Positions 51,984 to 61,158 of a DNA stretch of 64,000 nucleotides are shown piece by piece. Under the pieces are notes generated by a model. The model did not search any database and was not told the origin of the DNA. It saw only the letters and a list, made by a program, of their open reading frames with translations. Every line of letters begins with the position of its first letter. Within the stretch, counting starts at the first letter, position 1. Position numbers and translations under genes: made by a program. Origin of the DNA: Planctomycetota bacterium (GTDB taxonomy: Bacteria > Planctomycetota > Planctomycetia > Pirellulales > Pirellulaceae); assembly GCA_016872775.1 (NCBI GenBank), contig VGZA01000005.1, forward strand, positions 1 to 64,000, in the 5' to 3' direction.

Positions 51984-53777
51984 TTATTCGTAACGCAAGG
52001 CTTCCACAGGATGCAGCCGCGCCGCGCGCAGTGACGGAAGCACACTGGCGCCGACCGCGATCAGGATCGCGCCCGATACGACCCAGAACAGCATCGAGGG
52101 GTTGATGATCGTCGGAATCTGCTGGAAGTAATAGACGGTGGGGTCGAAGATCTCTTGTCCCAGAATCTTCTCCACGACCGCCGCGATCTGATTGATGAAC
52201 GTCACGAACAGCAGGCCCAGGACCAGGCCCATCCCGGACCCCACGACACCGAGCGACAATCCGTAGTTCAGGAAGATGCTCATCACCCCGCTGCTGGGCG
52301 CGCCGAGCGCTTTCAATACGCCAATGTCGCGCGTTTTCTCCACGACGATCATGAAGAACGTGGCGAGGATACCGAAGCCCGCCACGGCGATGATCAGAAA
52401 CAGCAGGATGTTCAGAATCGTGGTTTCCATCTGGACGGCGGCGAGCAGCGGACCTTGCAGATCGCGCCAGGTGTCGATGCGGTATGCGAATCGATCGGCG
52501 GGAAAGTGCGCGCGCAGTTTGTCGCGGGCCTCGGCCAGGCTGACACCGTCGCGGAGCCGCAGTTGTATCGACGTCACACTGGGGATTCCAGTTGTCGGAT
52601 CGATCATCCCGCGCATTTCCTGAATCTTCTCGATCGGCATGAACGCGAACATGGAGTCGTATTCGCTCATCTTGCTCTGATAGAGATCGACAATGGTGAA
52701 CTTGGCGGTAACCGCTTTCGGCGGCTGTCCGGATGTCGGGAAGGTGATTTGGACGTCGTCGCCCGGTCGAGCCAGAAAGTAGCTCTGCACGGAATTGTCG
52801 GGGTCCCGATGCCGCAGGCTGGTGATGGCGATGCCGAGTACCAGTCCCGTGTGCTGTTCACTCATTTCATCGAATACCTGGGACGCATCTCTTTCGTCTT
52901 CCGCAGTGCTTCCGCGTTGGAACGGATCCAGGACCGAGTTCTCGGCAAGGGGCGCGGCCCGTTTTCCCAGCGGCAATCGGGCCGGAAGTCCTCCCTCCGC
53001 TGGCGCTTCACGGGCAGGATCGTCATCCCTGCGTTCATCGCCGTCGGCAACATCGATGTTGCCTTGGCGATCGTTGGCGGCATCATCCCACGATTCGTTG
53101 CCCAATCGTCCCTCGCTGTCCGGCCCTTCCCGATCGGACGCGACGGCACCTTCCACGGCCTCGTCACCGACGACGTCATACTCCGTGCTGGCGGCTCGCA
53201 CCGCGCCATCGGAATCGCGCTGAAAGCGCGACTGGCGGCTCTGTTCCGCCTTGTGCAGCTGTTCGCGGTAGGCCCGCTCGAACCCAACCCGCAGTCGGCG
53301 ATGCTGCCAGCCGGAAGTCGGCAGCGGCGCGTCGTATCCGTTCTCGCGCAGCAGGAAGCTCAGTTGGTCGCGATTCGACGGATGGAGCAGGAATTTACTG
53401 AAGTCGGACACTTCCGCGTAGGAAGTTTCGTCGATCCCGATCACCATCACCTGCTGCGTTACCCATTCGCCGCGGACGCGAAAGTTGAGCATCGCCGGAA
53501 CGCGGACGGCGGCCGTCATTCCGACAACGTCGTCACCAAGGACTTTTCGGATCTCCGCCTGATGCCAGGCCGGGTCGGGAATTCCCGACATGCTGTGACT
53601 TTCCACGACCACGTCGGAGAGAATGCCATGCAGCCGGTTGTACATCTCGGCGGTGAACCCATCCATCACCGCGTTGACGATGATCATGGTCGCCACGCCG
53701 AGAGTTACGCTGATGACGGACGCCAGGGCGATCCAGCGCGTTCGCAGGTAGCGCCAGGAGAGCAGCAGTTTGTACAT
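51984..53777 (-). CDS. LolC/LolE-like ABC transporter permease with an acidic periplasmic insert
   Basis: A 597-residue FtsX-type permease. The first helix (WIALASVISVTLGVATMIIVNAVMDG) precedes a large periplasmic domain, and three helices close the protein, ending in the FtsX-like LRAARLHPVEALRYE. Compared with LolC/E, residues about 175-305 form an extra, strongly charged segment (for example DEAVEGAVASDREG and DGDERRDDDPAREA). It is unlikely to be a folded domain. The periplasmic part otherwise resembles MacB. It is upstream of the LolD-like ATPase gene and downstream of lysS. Confidence 0.85.
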   Translation of the reverse strand: MYKLLLSWRYLRTRWIALASVISVTLGVATMIIVNAVMDGFTAEMYNRLHGILSDVVVESHSMSGIPDPAWHQAEIRKVLGDDVVGMTAAVRVPAMLNFRVRGEWVTQQVMVIGIDETSYAEVSDFSKFLLHPSNRDQLSFLLRENGYDAPLPTSGWQHRRLRVGFERAYREQLHKAEQSRQSRFQRDSDGAVRAASTEYDVVGDEAVEGAVASDREGPDSEGRLGNESWDDAANDRQGNIDVADGDERRDDDPAREAPAEGGLPARLPLGKRAAPLAENSVLDPFQRGSTAEDERDASQVFDEMSEQHTGLVLGIAITSLRHRDPDNSVQSYFLARPGDDVQITFPTSGQPPKAVTAKFTIVDLYQSKMSEYDSMFAFMPIEKIQEMRGMIDPTTGIPSVTSIQLRLRDGVSLAEARDKLRAHFPADRFAYRIDTWRDLQGPLLAAVQMETTILNILLFLIIAVAGFGILATFFMIVVEKTRDIGVLKALGAPSSGVMSIFLNYGLSLGVVGSGMGLVLGLLFVTFINQIAAVVEKILGQEIFDPTVYYFQQIPTIINPSMLFWVVSGAILIAVGASVLPSLRAARLHPVEALRYE

Positions 53778-53807
53778 GGCCAGTCCTTTGGCTCGCAGGG
53801 AACCGCG

Positions 53808-55403
53808 TCACTCCGGACGCAGCAGAGGGAACAGGATTACTTCTCGGATTGATTGTGCGTTGGTCAGGAGCATGACGAGCCGATCGATGCCGACGCCCAG
53901 TCCGCCGGCTGGCGGCATTCCATGCCGCAGCGCGCGGATGAAATCATGGTCCATCTTTGCCATGGAATCTTCCTCCGCCATGCCTGCCAGTTGCGTACGA
54001 AACAGTTCTTCCTGCAGGTCGGGGTCGTTCAATTCGGTGTAGGCGTTGGCGATCTCCATGCCCTGGATGAACAGTTCGAAGCGTTCGGCGACGTTAGGAT
54101 CATCCTTACGCCGTTTGGTCAGCGGGCAGATGCTGGCGGGATAATCGGTAACGAAGACCGGCCCTTCCAGGGAGTCCTCGACACGCTCCTCAAACACTAG
54201 ACTCTTGACCACGTCGGGATGTTTTCCCTTCACGTCGAAACCGATTTCCGAGGCATAGTCGGCGACGGCGTCGGCGTGGCGGGGATCGATGCCGGTGTGG
54301 ATCTTGAACAGTTCGTCGTAGGTGAACCGCCGGAAGGGTGGCGTGAAGTCGATGGTGTTTTGCCCCCAGGGCAATTCAAACCCTTGCCCGGTTGCGTGGA
54401 TGGCATCGACGATCAACTGCTCGGTAAGGTCCATCATCGATTCGTAGTTGCCATACGCCTGGTAGACTTCGAGCATCGTGAATTCGGGGTTATGCCTCGG
54501 GCTGATTCCCTCGTTGCGGTAGACGCGGCCGAGCTCGAACACGCGTTCCATTCCGCCGACCATCAGCCGTTTGAGGTGCAATTCGAGCGCGATGCGCAGG
54601 AACAGCTGGATATTCAGGGCGTTGTGGTGCGTGGTGAACGGGCGTGCCGCGGCGCCGCCGGCGATGGCGTGCAACGTGGGCCCTTCGATTTCGCAGAAGC
54701 CGCGCGCGGCGAGCGTCGAACGGATCGACTGCACAATCCGCGTGCGCTTGAGAAAACGGTCGAGCACTCCCTCACCGTGGATCAGATCGACGTAGCGCAT
54801 CCGTTGGCGCAGCTCGGGGTCGGCCAGTCCCTTGTGTTTTTCCGGTGGTGGGGTGACCGCTTTGCAATGGAAGTGCAACCGCGAGGCGAAGATAGTCAGT
54901 TCCCCGGTGCGCGTGCGACGCAGCTCGCCGTCGACACCGATGAGGTCACCGAGATCAAGGCATTGCGCCAAGTCCCAGTCTCCCGCCGCGACCTGGGCTT
55001 TGCCGACGAAGAGTTGAATCCTGCCGGTCCAATCCTGGATGTCGATGAAGAAGAGTTTTCCCGTGTCACGAATCAGCATGATGCGGCCGGCGGCTCGGAC
55101 CGGCGGGCCGTGCAATTCGCCGGTCCCCTGTTGCGACACCCATTCGCGGAACCGGTTTCCATCACCGACAAGTTCGACCGGCAGGTCAAGCAGGGAACCA
55201 TCCGCCCGGCGGAATTTGATCGCATCGGCTTGCGCCCGGATCGCGCCGATATCGTGGCGATCGTCGAATCGCCCGCCCCAGGGATCAATTCCCAGGTCGC
55301 GGATCCGCTGCAATTTCGCCCGACGGGAAGATTCATGAATACCCAAATCGGAAGCGGCGTCCGGCGAATCGTCTGGGGATGATGTCGGGGCTGGATCGGC
55401 CAT
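53808..55403 (-). CDS. lysS: lysyl-tRNA synthetase, class II
   Basis: A 531-residue class II synthetase. An OB-fold anticodon domain is followed by the catalytic core with motif 2 (VYRNEGISPRHNPEFTMLEV) and motif 3 (GLGVGIDRLVMLLTNAQSIR). VDLIHGEGVLDRFLKRTRIV marks the lysine enzyme. The first 30 residues are a low-complexity acidic and serine-rich tail. It charges tRNA(Lys). It lies 30 bases upstream of the permease gene. Confidence 0.92.
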   Translation of the reverse strand: MADPAPTSSPDDSPDAASDLGIHESSRRAKLQRIRDLGIDPWGGRFDDRHDIGAIRAQADAIKFRRADGSLLDLPVELVGDGNRFREWVSQQGTGELHGPPVRAAGRIMLIRDTGKLFFIDIQDWTGRIQLFVGKAQVAAGDWDLAQCLDLGDLIGVDGELRRTRTGELTIFASRLHFHCKAVTPPPEKHKGLADPELRQRMRYVDLIHGEGVLDRFLKRTRIVQSIRSTLAARGFCEIEGPTLHAIAGGAAARPFTTHHNALNIQLFLRIALELHLKRLMVGGMERVFELGRVYRNEGISPRHNPEFTMLEVYQAYGNYESMMDLTEQLIVDAIHATGQGFELPWGQNTIDFTPPFRRFTYDELFKIHTGIDPRHADAVADYASEIGFDVKGKHPDVVKSLVFEERVEDSLEGPVFVTDYPASICPLTKRRKDDPNVAERFELFIQGMEIANAYTELNDPDLQEELFRTQLAGMAEEDSMAKMDHDFIRALRHGMPPAGGLGVGIDRLVMLLTNAQSIREVILFPLLRPE

Positions 55404-55482
55404 GGTGGTGCGAAAATGCGTCGGTTACTGGGACAAACGGCCGCATTATCGTAGTGGATGACCGGCGGGGGTCAATGTCAGA

Positions 55483-56046
55483 TCACCACCAAAGCTGCAT
55501 GGCGATGCGGATTTGGCGAGCTAATCGTTCCATCGATTCCTGCTGGGCCGTGACGACCGACTGGCCCGCCTCGGGAACAAAACTCGTCTCTTGCGCCACT
55601 GCCAGAGCCGCGCCGGGCACAGGATATTGCGACCGCTGCATCAACGGCTGGCCCTGCCGATCGACCCAGGACACATCGACCGAAGTGCCCCACTCCAGAC
55701 TTCGGGGCTCGTCGGTTCGCGTTTCCACCAGCAGCCGCTTGCGGTCATCCTGGAGCCGGCACTGGAGCGTACTGTCGGCATCCGGCGTTGCCACGACCTT
55801 GTACGGCGTATTCAGTTCAATGTCCCGGATCAATGCCTCCGTGAGCCGCTCGCCGAGATTCCGTCGCAAGCTGTCGGATTCGATGACCGGCAAGTAGACG
55901 GTACGGATGTCGGACCGGTAGAGGCTGCGGTTGCCGAGCTGGTACCCTGCGCAGCCCTGCAGATTGGTGGCGCAGAGCAGCAGCAGCAGGCCCGCACCCG
56001 AGAAAAGTTGATCGCCGGCCGCGCGGCGGGTGTGGCTGGTTCTCAT
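55483..56046 (-). CDS. lptE: LptE-like LPS-assembly lipoprotein
   Basis: A 187-residue lipoprotein with lipobox LQGC (cysteine 32) followed by GYQLGNRSLYRSDIRTVYLP and the RRNLGERLTEALIRDIE block. This is the LptE layout: a lipoprotein plug of the LPS-transport outer membrane complex. Its start overlaps the stop of the BamD-like gene (ATGA). It supports an LPS-type outer membrane. Confidence 0.82.
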   Translation of the reverse strand: MRTSHTRRAAGDQLFSGAGLLLLLCATNLQGCAGYQLGNRSLYRSDIRTVYLPVIESDSLRRNLGERLTEALIRDIELNTPYKVVATPDADSTLQCRLQDDRKRLLVETRTDEPRSLEWGTSVDVSWVDRQGQPLMQRSQYPVPGAALAVAQETSFVPEAGQSVVTAQQESMERLARQIRIAMQLWW

Positions 56047-57404
56047 CGTTGCTTCGACGACTTCACGGGCGCCTCGTCGCTGTGGAAGATTGGTTTCGCG
56101 GAACTGCGGGCCGGGAACAGGTTGGCCAGCCAGGGCACCGGCTGGGGTGGGGTCGGCGGTTTACCGACGAAATTTGGAATGCGGCCAGCCGCGTCCTTCG
56201 CAAACGGCGTATCGCCATAGTCTTGCTGGAGTTGATTGAAGTAGATCGTGGCGGCACGATACTCGCGTTTCAGTTCGTAGTAGCGGCCAAGGCTCCACAG
56301 TCGCTCGGCTTTCTTGAAATGCACCTCGGCGGCTGCCCGGGCCAGGAACTCCTTTTCCTTTTCCGCCTGCTGCGGAAATTGGCGGTGCGTCTGCTTGACC
56401 AGATTCTCCGCCTGATCGAGTGGTTCGCTCGAATAATCCCAGCCCAGGTAGGTCAAGAGCTTGGTCTTGAGTCCAAGGAAATGGGCTTCAAATTGATGCT
56501 CGCTGCTCGGAAATGCCTTGCGCAGATCGGCGTAGAGATCGTCGGCTTTCTGGTAATCACCGGACTGGAAATGGGCATTGGCGGCTGCCATGGTGGCGTC
56601 GTCGGCGAGCCTGCCGGTGGGATCATCGTTGCGGATCCGATCGAAGACCCGAAATGCGTGCCCGTCGGTATCGTACCAGGGCCGCGCCGGATTCGTGAAA
56701 TTGACAAGATAGAACGGCTGGGGAGCGGCTCGATCAATCTCGAGCCAGTACCGGGCGATCGCAAATCGGCGCAGATCGACGGTTTCCATGTAGCGCGAAT
56801 TGGTGTGGTGCTTGATCAGTCGGGCGTAATACTCCTCGGCTTTGGGATAATGATCACTGAAGAACGCCGCTTCGCCGGCCATGAACAAGGCGTCCTCCTC
56901 CAAAGCCGATTCGGGCCAGCGATCGGCCGCCTCGGCATACTTCGCCGACGCCTCGCCCAGCAATCGCAGTCGTTCCTCACCCTGCGCCGCCAGCGCCCGA
57001 TCGTAAATCGCTTCCGCCTCCGCCATTAAATTCCGGGCGATCCCAGGATTCCGGCCGTACCCGGTCAATTGCTTGATTCCGGATTTGACATTTGCCGGCG
57101 CAAGAGCATCCAAGGCCGTGGGCTTCTTTCGTCGACTCGGCTCGCCGTCGTCCCGGTACATTTCTTCGATTTGAGCACGCCGGGCATCGTTGAGAGACTC
57201 TTGATGCGACACGGTGGCCACGGTGGCACTCGACGCCGCCGTCCCCGTCGCCGCCGAACTGCCAGCCCGGGGGCCGGTGGACGCGCTCGTCAAATTGAAG
57301 AGCGACGGCAATCGCGGCACGGCACAGCCCGACACCACCACGATCAGAGCACCCAGCCACCCGATCGCGCACGCTACAAAATTTCCATCCCGCCGAACTT
57401 GCAT
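56043..57404 (-). CDS. TPR lipoprotein, BamD-like outer-membrane assembly factor
   Basis: A 453-residue protein; the start is chosen where the leader (CAIGWLGALIVVVSGC) gives a lipobox VSGC at residue 25. After a low-complexity Ser/Thr/Ala stretch it has tetratricopeptide units of the BamD type: YAEAADRWPESALEEDALFMAGEAAFFSDHYPKAEEYYARLIKHH and ANAHFQSGDYQKADDLYADLRKAFPSSEHQFEAHFL. It may help fold outer-membrane proteins; here it is coupled to LptE by a four-base overlap rather than to a bamA gene. The C-terminus is rich in proline. Confidence 0.75.
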   Translation of the reverse strand: MQVRRDGNFVACAIGWLGALIVVVSGCAVPRLPSLFNLTSASTGPRAGSSAATGTAASSATVATVSHQESLNDARRAQIEEMYRDDGEPSRRKKPTALDALAPANVKSGIKQLTGYGRNPGIARNLMAEAEAIYDRALAAQGEERLRLLGEASAKYAEAADRWPESALEEDALFMAGEAAFFSDHYPKAEEYYARLIKHHTNSRYMETVDLRRFAIARYWLEIDRAAPQPFYLVNFTNPARPWYDTDGHAFRVFDRIRNDDPTGRLADDATMAAANAHFQSGDYQKADDLYADLRKAFPSSEHQFEAHFLGLKTKLLTYLGWDYSSEPLDQAENLVKQTHRQFPQQAEKEKEFLARAAAEVHFKKAERLWSLGRYYELKREYRAATIYFNQLQQDYGDTPFAKDAAGRIPNFVGKPPTPPQPVPWLANLFPARSSAKPIFHSDEAPVKSSKQR

Positions 57405-57456
57405 AGGCCCTCGGTCCATCCTTGTCCGATCTTGCCTGAACTCCCTTGAACTCCGA

Positions 57457-58296
57457 TTACGGCGTCGACGACGGTCTGGAATTACCACCGCCGCGCGCCG
57501 ATGTTTCTCCCGGAACCTGCACCGCGCCTGTCCGGATGGCTGTCCGGATGGCAGCTGTGGCCACGTAACTGTGCATCCGAGGCCGGTGCCCCAACAGGTG
57601 CGCGATGTAGTGTTGCATCAGGCCGCGTGACTCTCCTCGCACGGCGTCCGGCAGTCCTGGCGGGCCGTGCTCCAATGAAGTTTCGTTGAATTTTCGCAGT
57701 ACACACAGAGCCTCCCGACTCACGCTGATGATCTGTCGCTGTCCTTCGCGGCATCGCTGGCAGAGCGTACCGCCGGCCACCTGGCCGAACGCGATCCGTT
57801 CCAGGTCCGGCAAGGCCCCGCCACACTCGGCGCAATCGTCCAATCGCGGCGCGTGCCCCAGGATCCGCAGCGCCGCGAACTCGAACCAGAGCACGATCGG
57901 CGCCAGGTCGGCTCCATGGTCAATCGCCGCCAGACTGTGATCGGCCAGGTCGAACAAGTCGGGATGCGGGTCACCTTGGTGGGTCAGCTCCCGCAGCAGT
58001 TCCAACAGGTAATAGCCGCAGTACAGCCGCCCCAGGTCCCGCGACGCCGATCGAAAACGGCGCTCCAGCTTGGCCTCCGTCAACAGGTCCAGTCCATCGG
58101 ACGATTTGCGCAAGAACACTATGCGACAGACCGCCAACAGGTCAAGAGCAGCCTCGAAGGGACTCTTGGGACGGCGGGCTCCTTTTGCCAGAACGCCTAT
58201 CTTTCCAAAGTCACGGCTGAACAGCGTGACCACGCAACTGGTCTCGCTGAACTCGACGACGCGCAGCACGATCGCCAGCGACTTTTCACTCGCCAT
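57457..58296 (-). CDS. recO: DNA repair protein RecO
   Basis: A 279-residue RecO protein: N-terminal OB fold (AIVLRVVEFSETSCVVTLFSRDFGKIGVLAKGARRPKS), helical domain (YYLLELLRELT) and a zinc ribbon with CAEC and CQRC. It loads RecA at gaps with RecR. The start overlaps the 3' end of ybeY by 11 bases. The tail of about 30 residues is disordered. Confidence 0.88.
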   Translation of the reverse strand: MASEKSLAIVLRVVEFSETSCVVTLFSRDFGKIGVLAKGARRPKSPFEAALDLLAVCRIVFLRKSSDGLDLLTEAKLERRFRSASRDLGRLYCGYYLLELLRELTHQGDPHPDLFDLADHSLAAIDHGADLAPIVLWFEFAALRILGHAPRLDDCAECGGALPDLERIAFGQVAGGTLCQRCREGQRQIISVSREALCVLRKFNETSLEHGPPGLPDAVRGESRGLMQHYIAHLLGHRPRMHSYVATAAIRTAIRTGAVQVPGETSARGGGNSRPSSTP

Positions 58297-58741
58297 AAGC
58301 TTCGTCCGTGTCGTAGCGGTGTTCGAGCTGAAAGGAGGCCAGATAGCGGCGTTCCTGATCGCGCATCACGCGTCGATCGCTTGCGTCGAGATCGTCGTAT
58401 CCGGCCAGATGCAGGGCGCCATGGATCACGTACAGCAGCAATTCGGCCGCTGGTTCCCAACCGTAGCGGCTTGCTTCGCGTTCGGCGGTCTCGTAGCTGG
58501 CGACGATCTCGCCCGCCAGTGTCGTTTCCGACTTGTCCAGGACGAAGCTGATCACGTCGGTCGGCTGGTCATGCTGCAAAAATCGCCGATTGACTTCGTG
58601 GATTTCCGCGTCGGAGACGATCGCCAGACTGATCTCCGCCGTTTTGATTCCCTCGTTCTCGAACACGCGATGGATGGCCACAATCAGTGGCTGCGGGTCG
58701 ATCGGCATCCGCTGGCGATTGGTGAACTCGACAGAGATCAT
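58286..58741 (-). CDS. ybeY: endoribonuclease YbeY
   Basis: A 151-residue YbeY (UPF0054) protein: HDQPTDVISFVLD at 58-70 and the metal motif HGALHLAGYDDLD. The family motif has three histidines (HGxxHLxGYDH); here His107 and His111 are kept, but the third is Asp117. YbeY matures rRNA 3' ends. It lies between pgpH-like and recO genes in one operon. Confidence 0.87.
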   Translation of the reverse strand: MISVEFTNRQRMPIDPQPLIVAIHRVFENEGIKTAEISLAIVSDAEIHEVNRRFLQHDQPTDVISFVLDKSETTLAGEIVASYETAEREASRYGWEPAAELLLYVIHGALHLAGYDDLDASDRRVMRDQERRYLASFQLEHRYDTDEAYGE

Positions 58742-58795
58742 TGGCGGCGTCCGAAACGGGAAGGAGCGAGCGGCGGCGAGGGGCAGGGGAGGCCC

Positions 58796-61153
58796 CTACG
58801 CCGACTGCTGGTCCGGGTATTTCACGCGCCCATGATAGACGGCGGTTAGAGATTTGACGAGGCTTTCCTCGATCGTGTGCAGTTGCTGCAGGGTCAGACC
58901 GCATTCCTCGTACTGGCCGTCGAGCAATCGTTTCATGGCGATTTCATGGACCAGGTTTTCGATCCGCGCCGGTGTCGGATCGACCAAGGTTCGGCTGGCG
59001 CCTTCGACCGCATCGGCCAGCATCAGCACGCCCGCTTCCTTGGTCTGCGGTTTAGGACCCGGGTATCGGAAGCTCGCCTCGTCCACTTCGGCGCCGTCCG
59101 GATCAGCTTCGCTTTGACGGGTCGCCTGCCGATAGAAATACTCGACCAGAGTTGTTCCGTGGTGCTGTTCGATGAAATCGACGATCGATTGCGGCAGTCT
59201 GTGTTGGCGAGCGAGATTGGCGCCGTCCTTGACGTGCGCAATGATGACCAGCGTGCTCATGGCGGGAACCAGCGAAGAATGTCGATTGCCATCTTGGCCC
59301 TGGTTCTCGATGAAGTAGTTCGGTTTGAGCATTTTTCCGATGTCGTGGAAATAGGCTCCGACGCGGACCAGCAGGCCGTTGGCGCCGATCGCTTCGGCCG
59401 CCGCTTCGCCCATCGAGGCGACGTTGATCGAGTGGTTGTAGGTGCCTGGGGCTCGCCGGACAAGTTCCTGCAGCAGTGGATGGGCAGCGTCGCCTAGTTC
59501 CAGCAGTTTGATGTCGGTCTGGATGTCAAACAGCCGCTCGATGAAAGGCAGCAGCGCGGTCATCAACAGTCCTGCCATGACGCCGCACGTGCCTTCCCAG
59601 GCGGCGCCGGCGAACAGGCTGCTGATGAACTGGGTATACGGCACTTCGGTGGAGTAGGGTGTGGGGCTGGCGAGTATCGTGGGGGAACCGAACGCTTGCC
59701 CCACGAGCGTGCAGACGCCCACCGAGGTGAGGAAGCTGACGAGACCGACAAGGGTGCCGATGTGGATCAGTCGGGTTCGGCTGCGGATGCGTCCCAGCAG
59801 CAGGATGGCAGCCGCCATCGACGCGGAATAAACGACGAAATTTGCCAGCCCGAATCCGAAGGCCAGCGTCATCGCCAGTGCGGTGGCGGCCGAGAGCAGC
59901 AGTGCGAGTTCCTGCCGGTGCACGATCGTGATCGTCATCGCGAACAGAATCAACGGGACCAGCTCGGCGCGCCAGTTGTCGATGGCGAACATGCGACCGG
60001 CGGCGACCGTGGTCAGGATCGCTAACAGCAGCATGACGAACTGGCGCAGATCGACCAGCAGCCGGCTTTTGCGGACGGCGACGTAGTAGCCGCACAGCAC
60101 AAACATCGCCATGAACAGGCCGAACGTCGCGAGCGAATAGAGCACGGTGGGCAAGAGCGGGGTCTGTGCCATCAGCGCTTCGTGCTCGGAGCGCAACAGT
60201 TCCAGTTCCTTTGTATCGAGCGGTCGGCGGCCGCGGGCCAGCACCGACTTGCCGGGCTCATAGGTGATCAGCTCCGGATTGGCGGCCACTTTGGCTTCCA
60301 CCTCTTCGCGCGCCTTGACCGAAAACGATTCGTCGTAGGTCAACGTCGGCTTCAGCCGACGGCGTACGTAATCGGCGATCCAGCGGGCAGCGTACGTGGA
60401 GCCGGGATCGCCGTCCATCTTCGATTCACGCCAATCGTCGATCAATCGTCGTTCCATCAGCGGCAGGATGCGGGACAGCCGCACCGAATCGACTTCGACG
60501 CGCGTTACGAGTTCCGGTTTCCCGTCGGGATAAACGCGGATTTCGGTCTGGCTGCCCTTCTCGGGCGTGTGGCGGTCATCGAGCCGGTCCAGGATGCCGT
60601 TATGTTCCCAGTCAGTGAACAGCCGGGTTAGTATCGCTTCCAGCCGCGTCATGCCGTCGACGGTCCCCAAAGCGGCCTTCAGCGCCGCGAACGCGGCCGC
60701 GGGCTCCTGGCGGGGGCTGGATTCGATTAACCCCAGTTCGGCCCGCGCATCGGCGGGTAACTGCTCAAACGACTCGATCTGCATCAGTTCGCTGATGCGG
60801 CTCCTGGTCGTCTCGCGCAATTCAACCAACGCTTGGGCGTCATTGCGATAGAACAAGGGCGTTTCGCGGATACGTTGCTCGCGTGTCCGCGCCGTGCGTT
60901 CCTCATCGATGACACTGAATTTCACGCGGGCCACGAGGTCCCGAGGGCGGACTTCGCCGCGCCGATAGGAAAACGGCTGCCGCCAGCCGGAGGCTACAAG
61001 CCAGAGCAACAGGATGCTCAGCATGCAAAGCGCGATGCGCAACATCGTGCCTGGCTGTCGGACGGTGTCCCAGGCGCGGGCCGCACCACCCGGTCGAGCT
61101 CCCAAGGCTGCCAGCCGTTCCGATCGTGAGCGACGAATGCGCGAAGTCGACAT
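58796..61153 (-). CDS. PgpH-like membrane HD-domain phosphodiesterase
   Basis: A 785-residue protein with a cytoplasmic/extracellular N-terminal domain of about 300 residues after one helix (LRIALCMLSILLLWLVASGW), seven transmembrane helices (for example TPLLPTVLYSLATFGLFMAMFVLCGYYVA) and a C-terminal HD domain with YNHSINVASMGE and GAYFHDIGKM. This is the 7TMR-HD layout of PgpH, a cyclic di-AMP hydrolase. Its neighbours phoH, ybeY and recO are also found with PgpH in other bacteria. The gap to phoH is five bases. Confidence 0.9.
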   Translation of the reverse strand: MSTSRIRRSRSERLAALGARPGGAARAWDTVRQPGTMLRIALCMLSILLLWLVASGWRQPFSYRRGEVRPRDLVARVKFSVIDEERTARTREQRIRETPLFYRNDAQALVELRETTRSRISELMQIESFEQLPADARAELGLIESSPRQEPAAAFAALKAALGTVDGMTRLEAILTRLFTDWEHNGILDRLDDRHTPEKGSQTEIRVYPDGKPELVTRVEVDSVRLSRILPLMERRLIDDWRESKMDGDPGSTYAARWIADYVRRRLKPTLTYDESFSVKAREEVEAKVAANPELITYEPGKSVLARGRRPLDTKELELLRSEHEALMAQTPLLPTVLYSLATFGLFMAMFVLCGYYVAVRKSRLLVDLRQFVMLLLAILTTVAAGRMFAIDNWRAELVPLILFAMTITIVHRQELALLLSAATALAMTLAFGFGLANFVVYSASMAAAILLLGRIRSRTRLIHIGTLVGLVSFLTSVGVCTLVGQAFGSPTILASPTPYSTEVPYTQFISSLFAGAAWEGTCGVMAGLLMTALLPFIERLFDIQTDIKLLELGDAAHPLLQELVRRAPGTYNHSINVASMGEAAAEAIGANGLLVRVGAYFHDIGKMLKPNYFIENQGQDGNRHSSLVPAMSTLVIIAHVKDGANLARQHRLPQSIVDFIEQHHGTTLVEYFYRQATRQSEADPDGAEVDEASFRYPGPKPQTKEAGVLMLADAVEGASRTLVDPTPARIENLVHEIAMKRLLDGQYEECGLTLQQLHTIEESLVKSLTAVYHGRVKYPDQQSA

Positions 61154-61158
61154 TGCGA

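Noticed and set aside
52155-53852. Long plus-strand open frame opposite the LolC/E-like permease
   Set aside because: The minus-strand frame has membrane helices and FtsX-family sequence; the plus frame has no recognisable domain or start signal.
54219-55382. Open frame opposite lysS
   Set aside because: It is antisense to a well-conserved synthetase and shows no features of its own.
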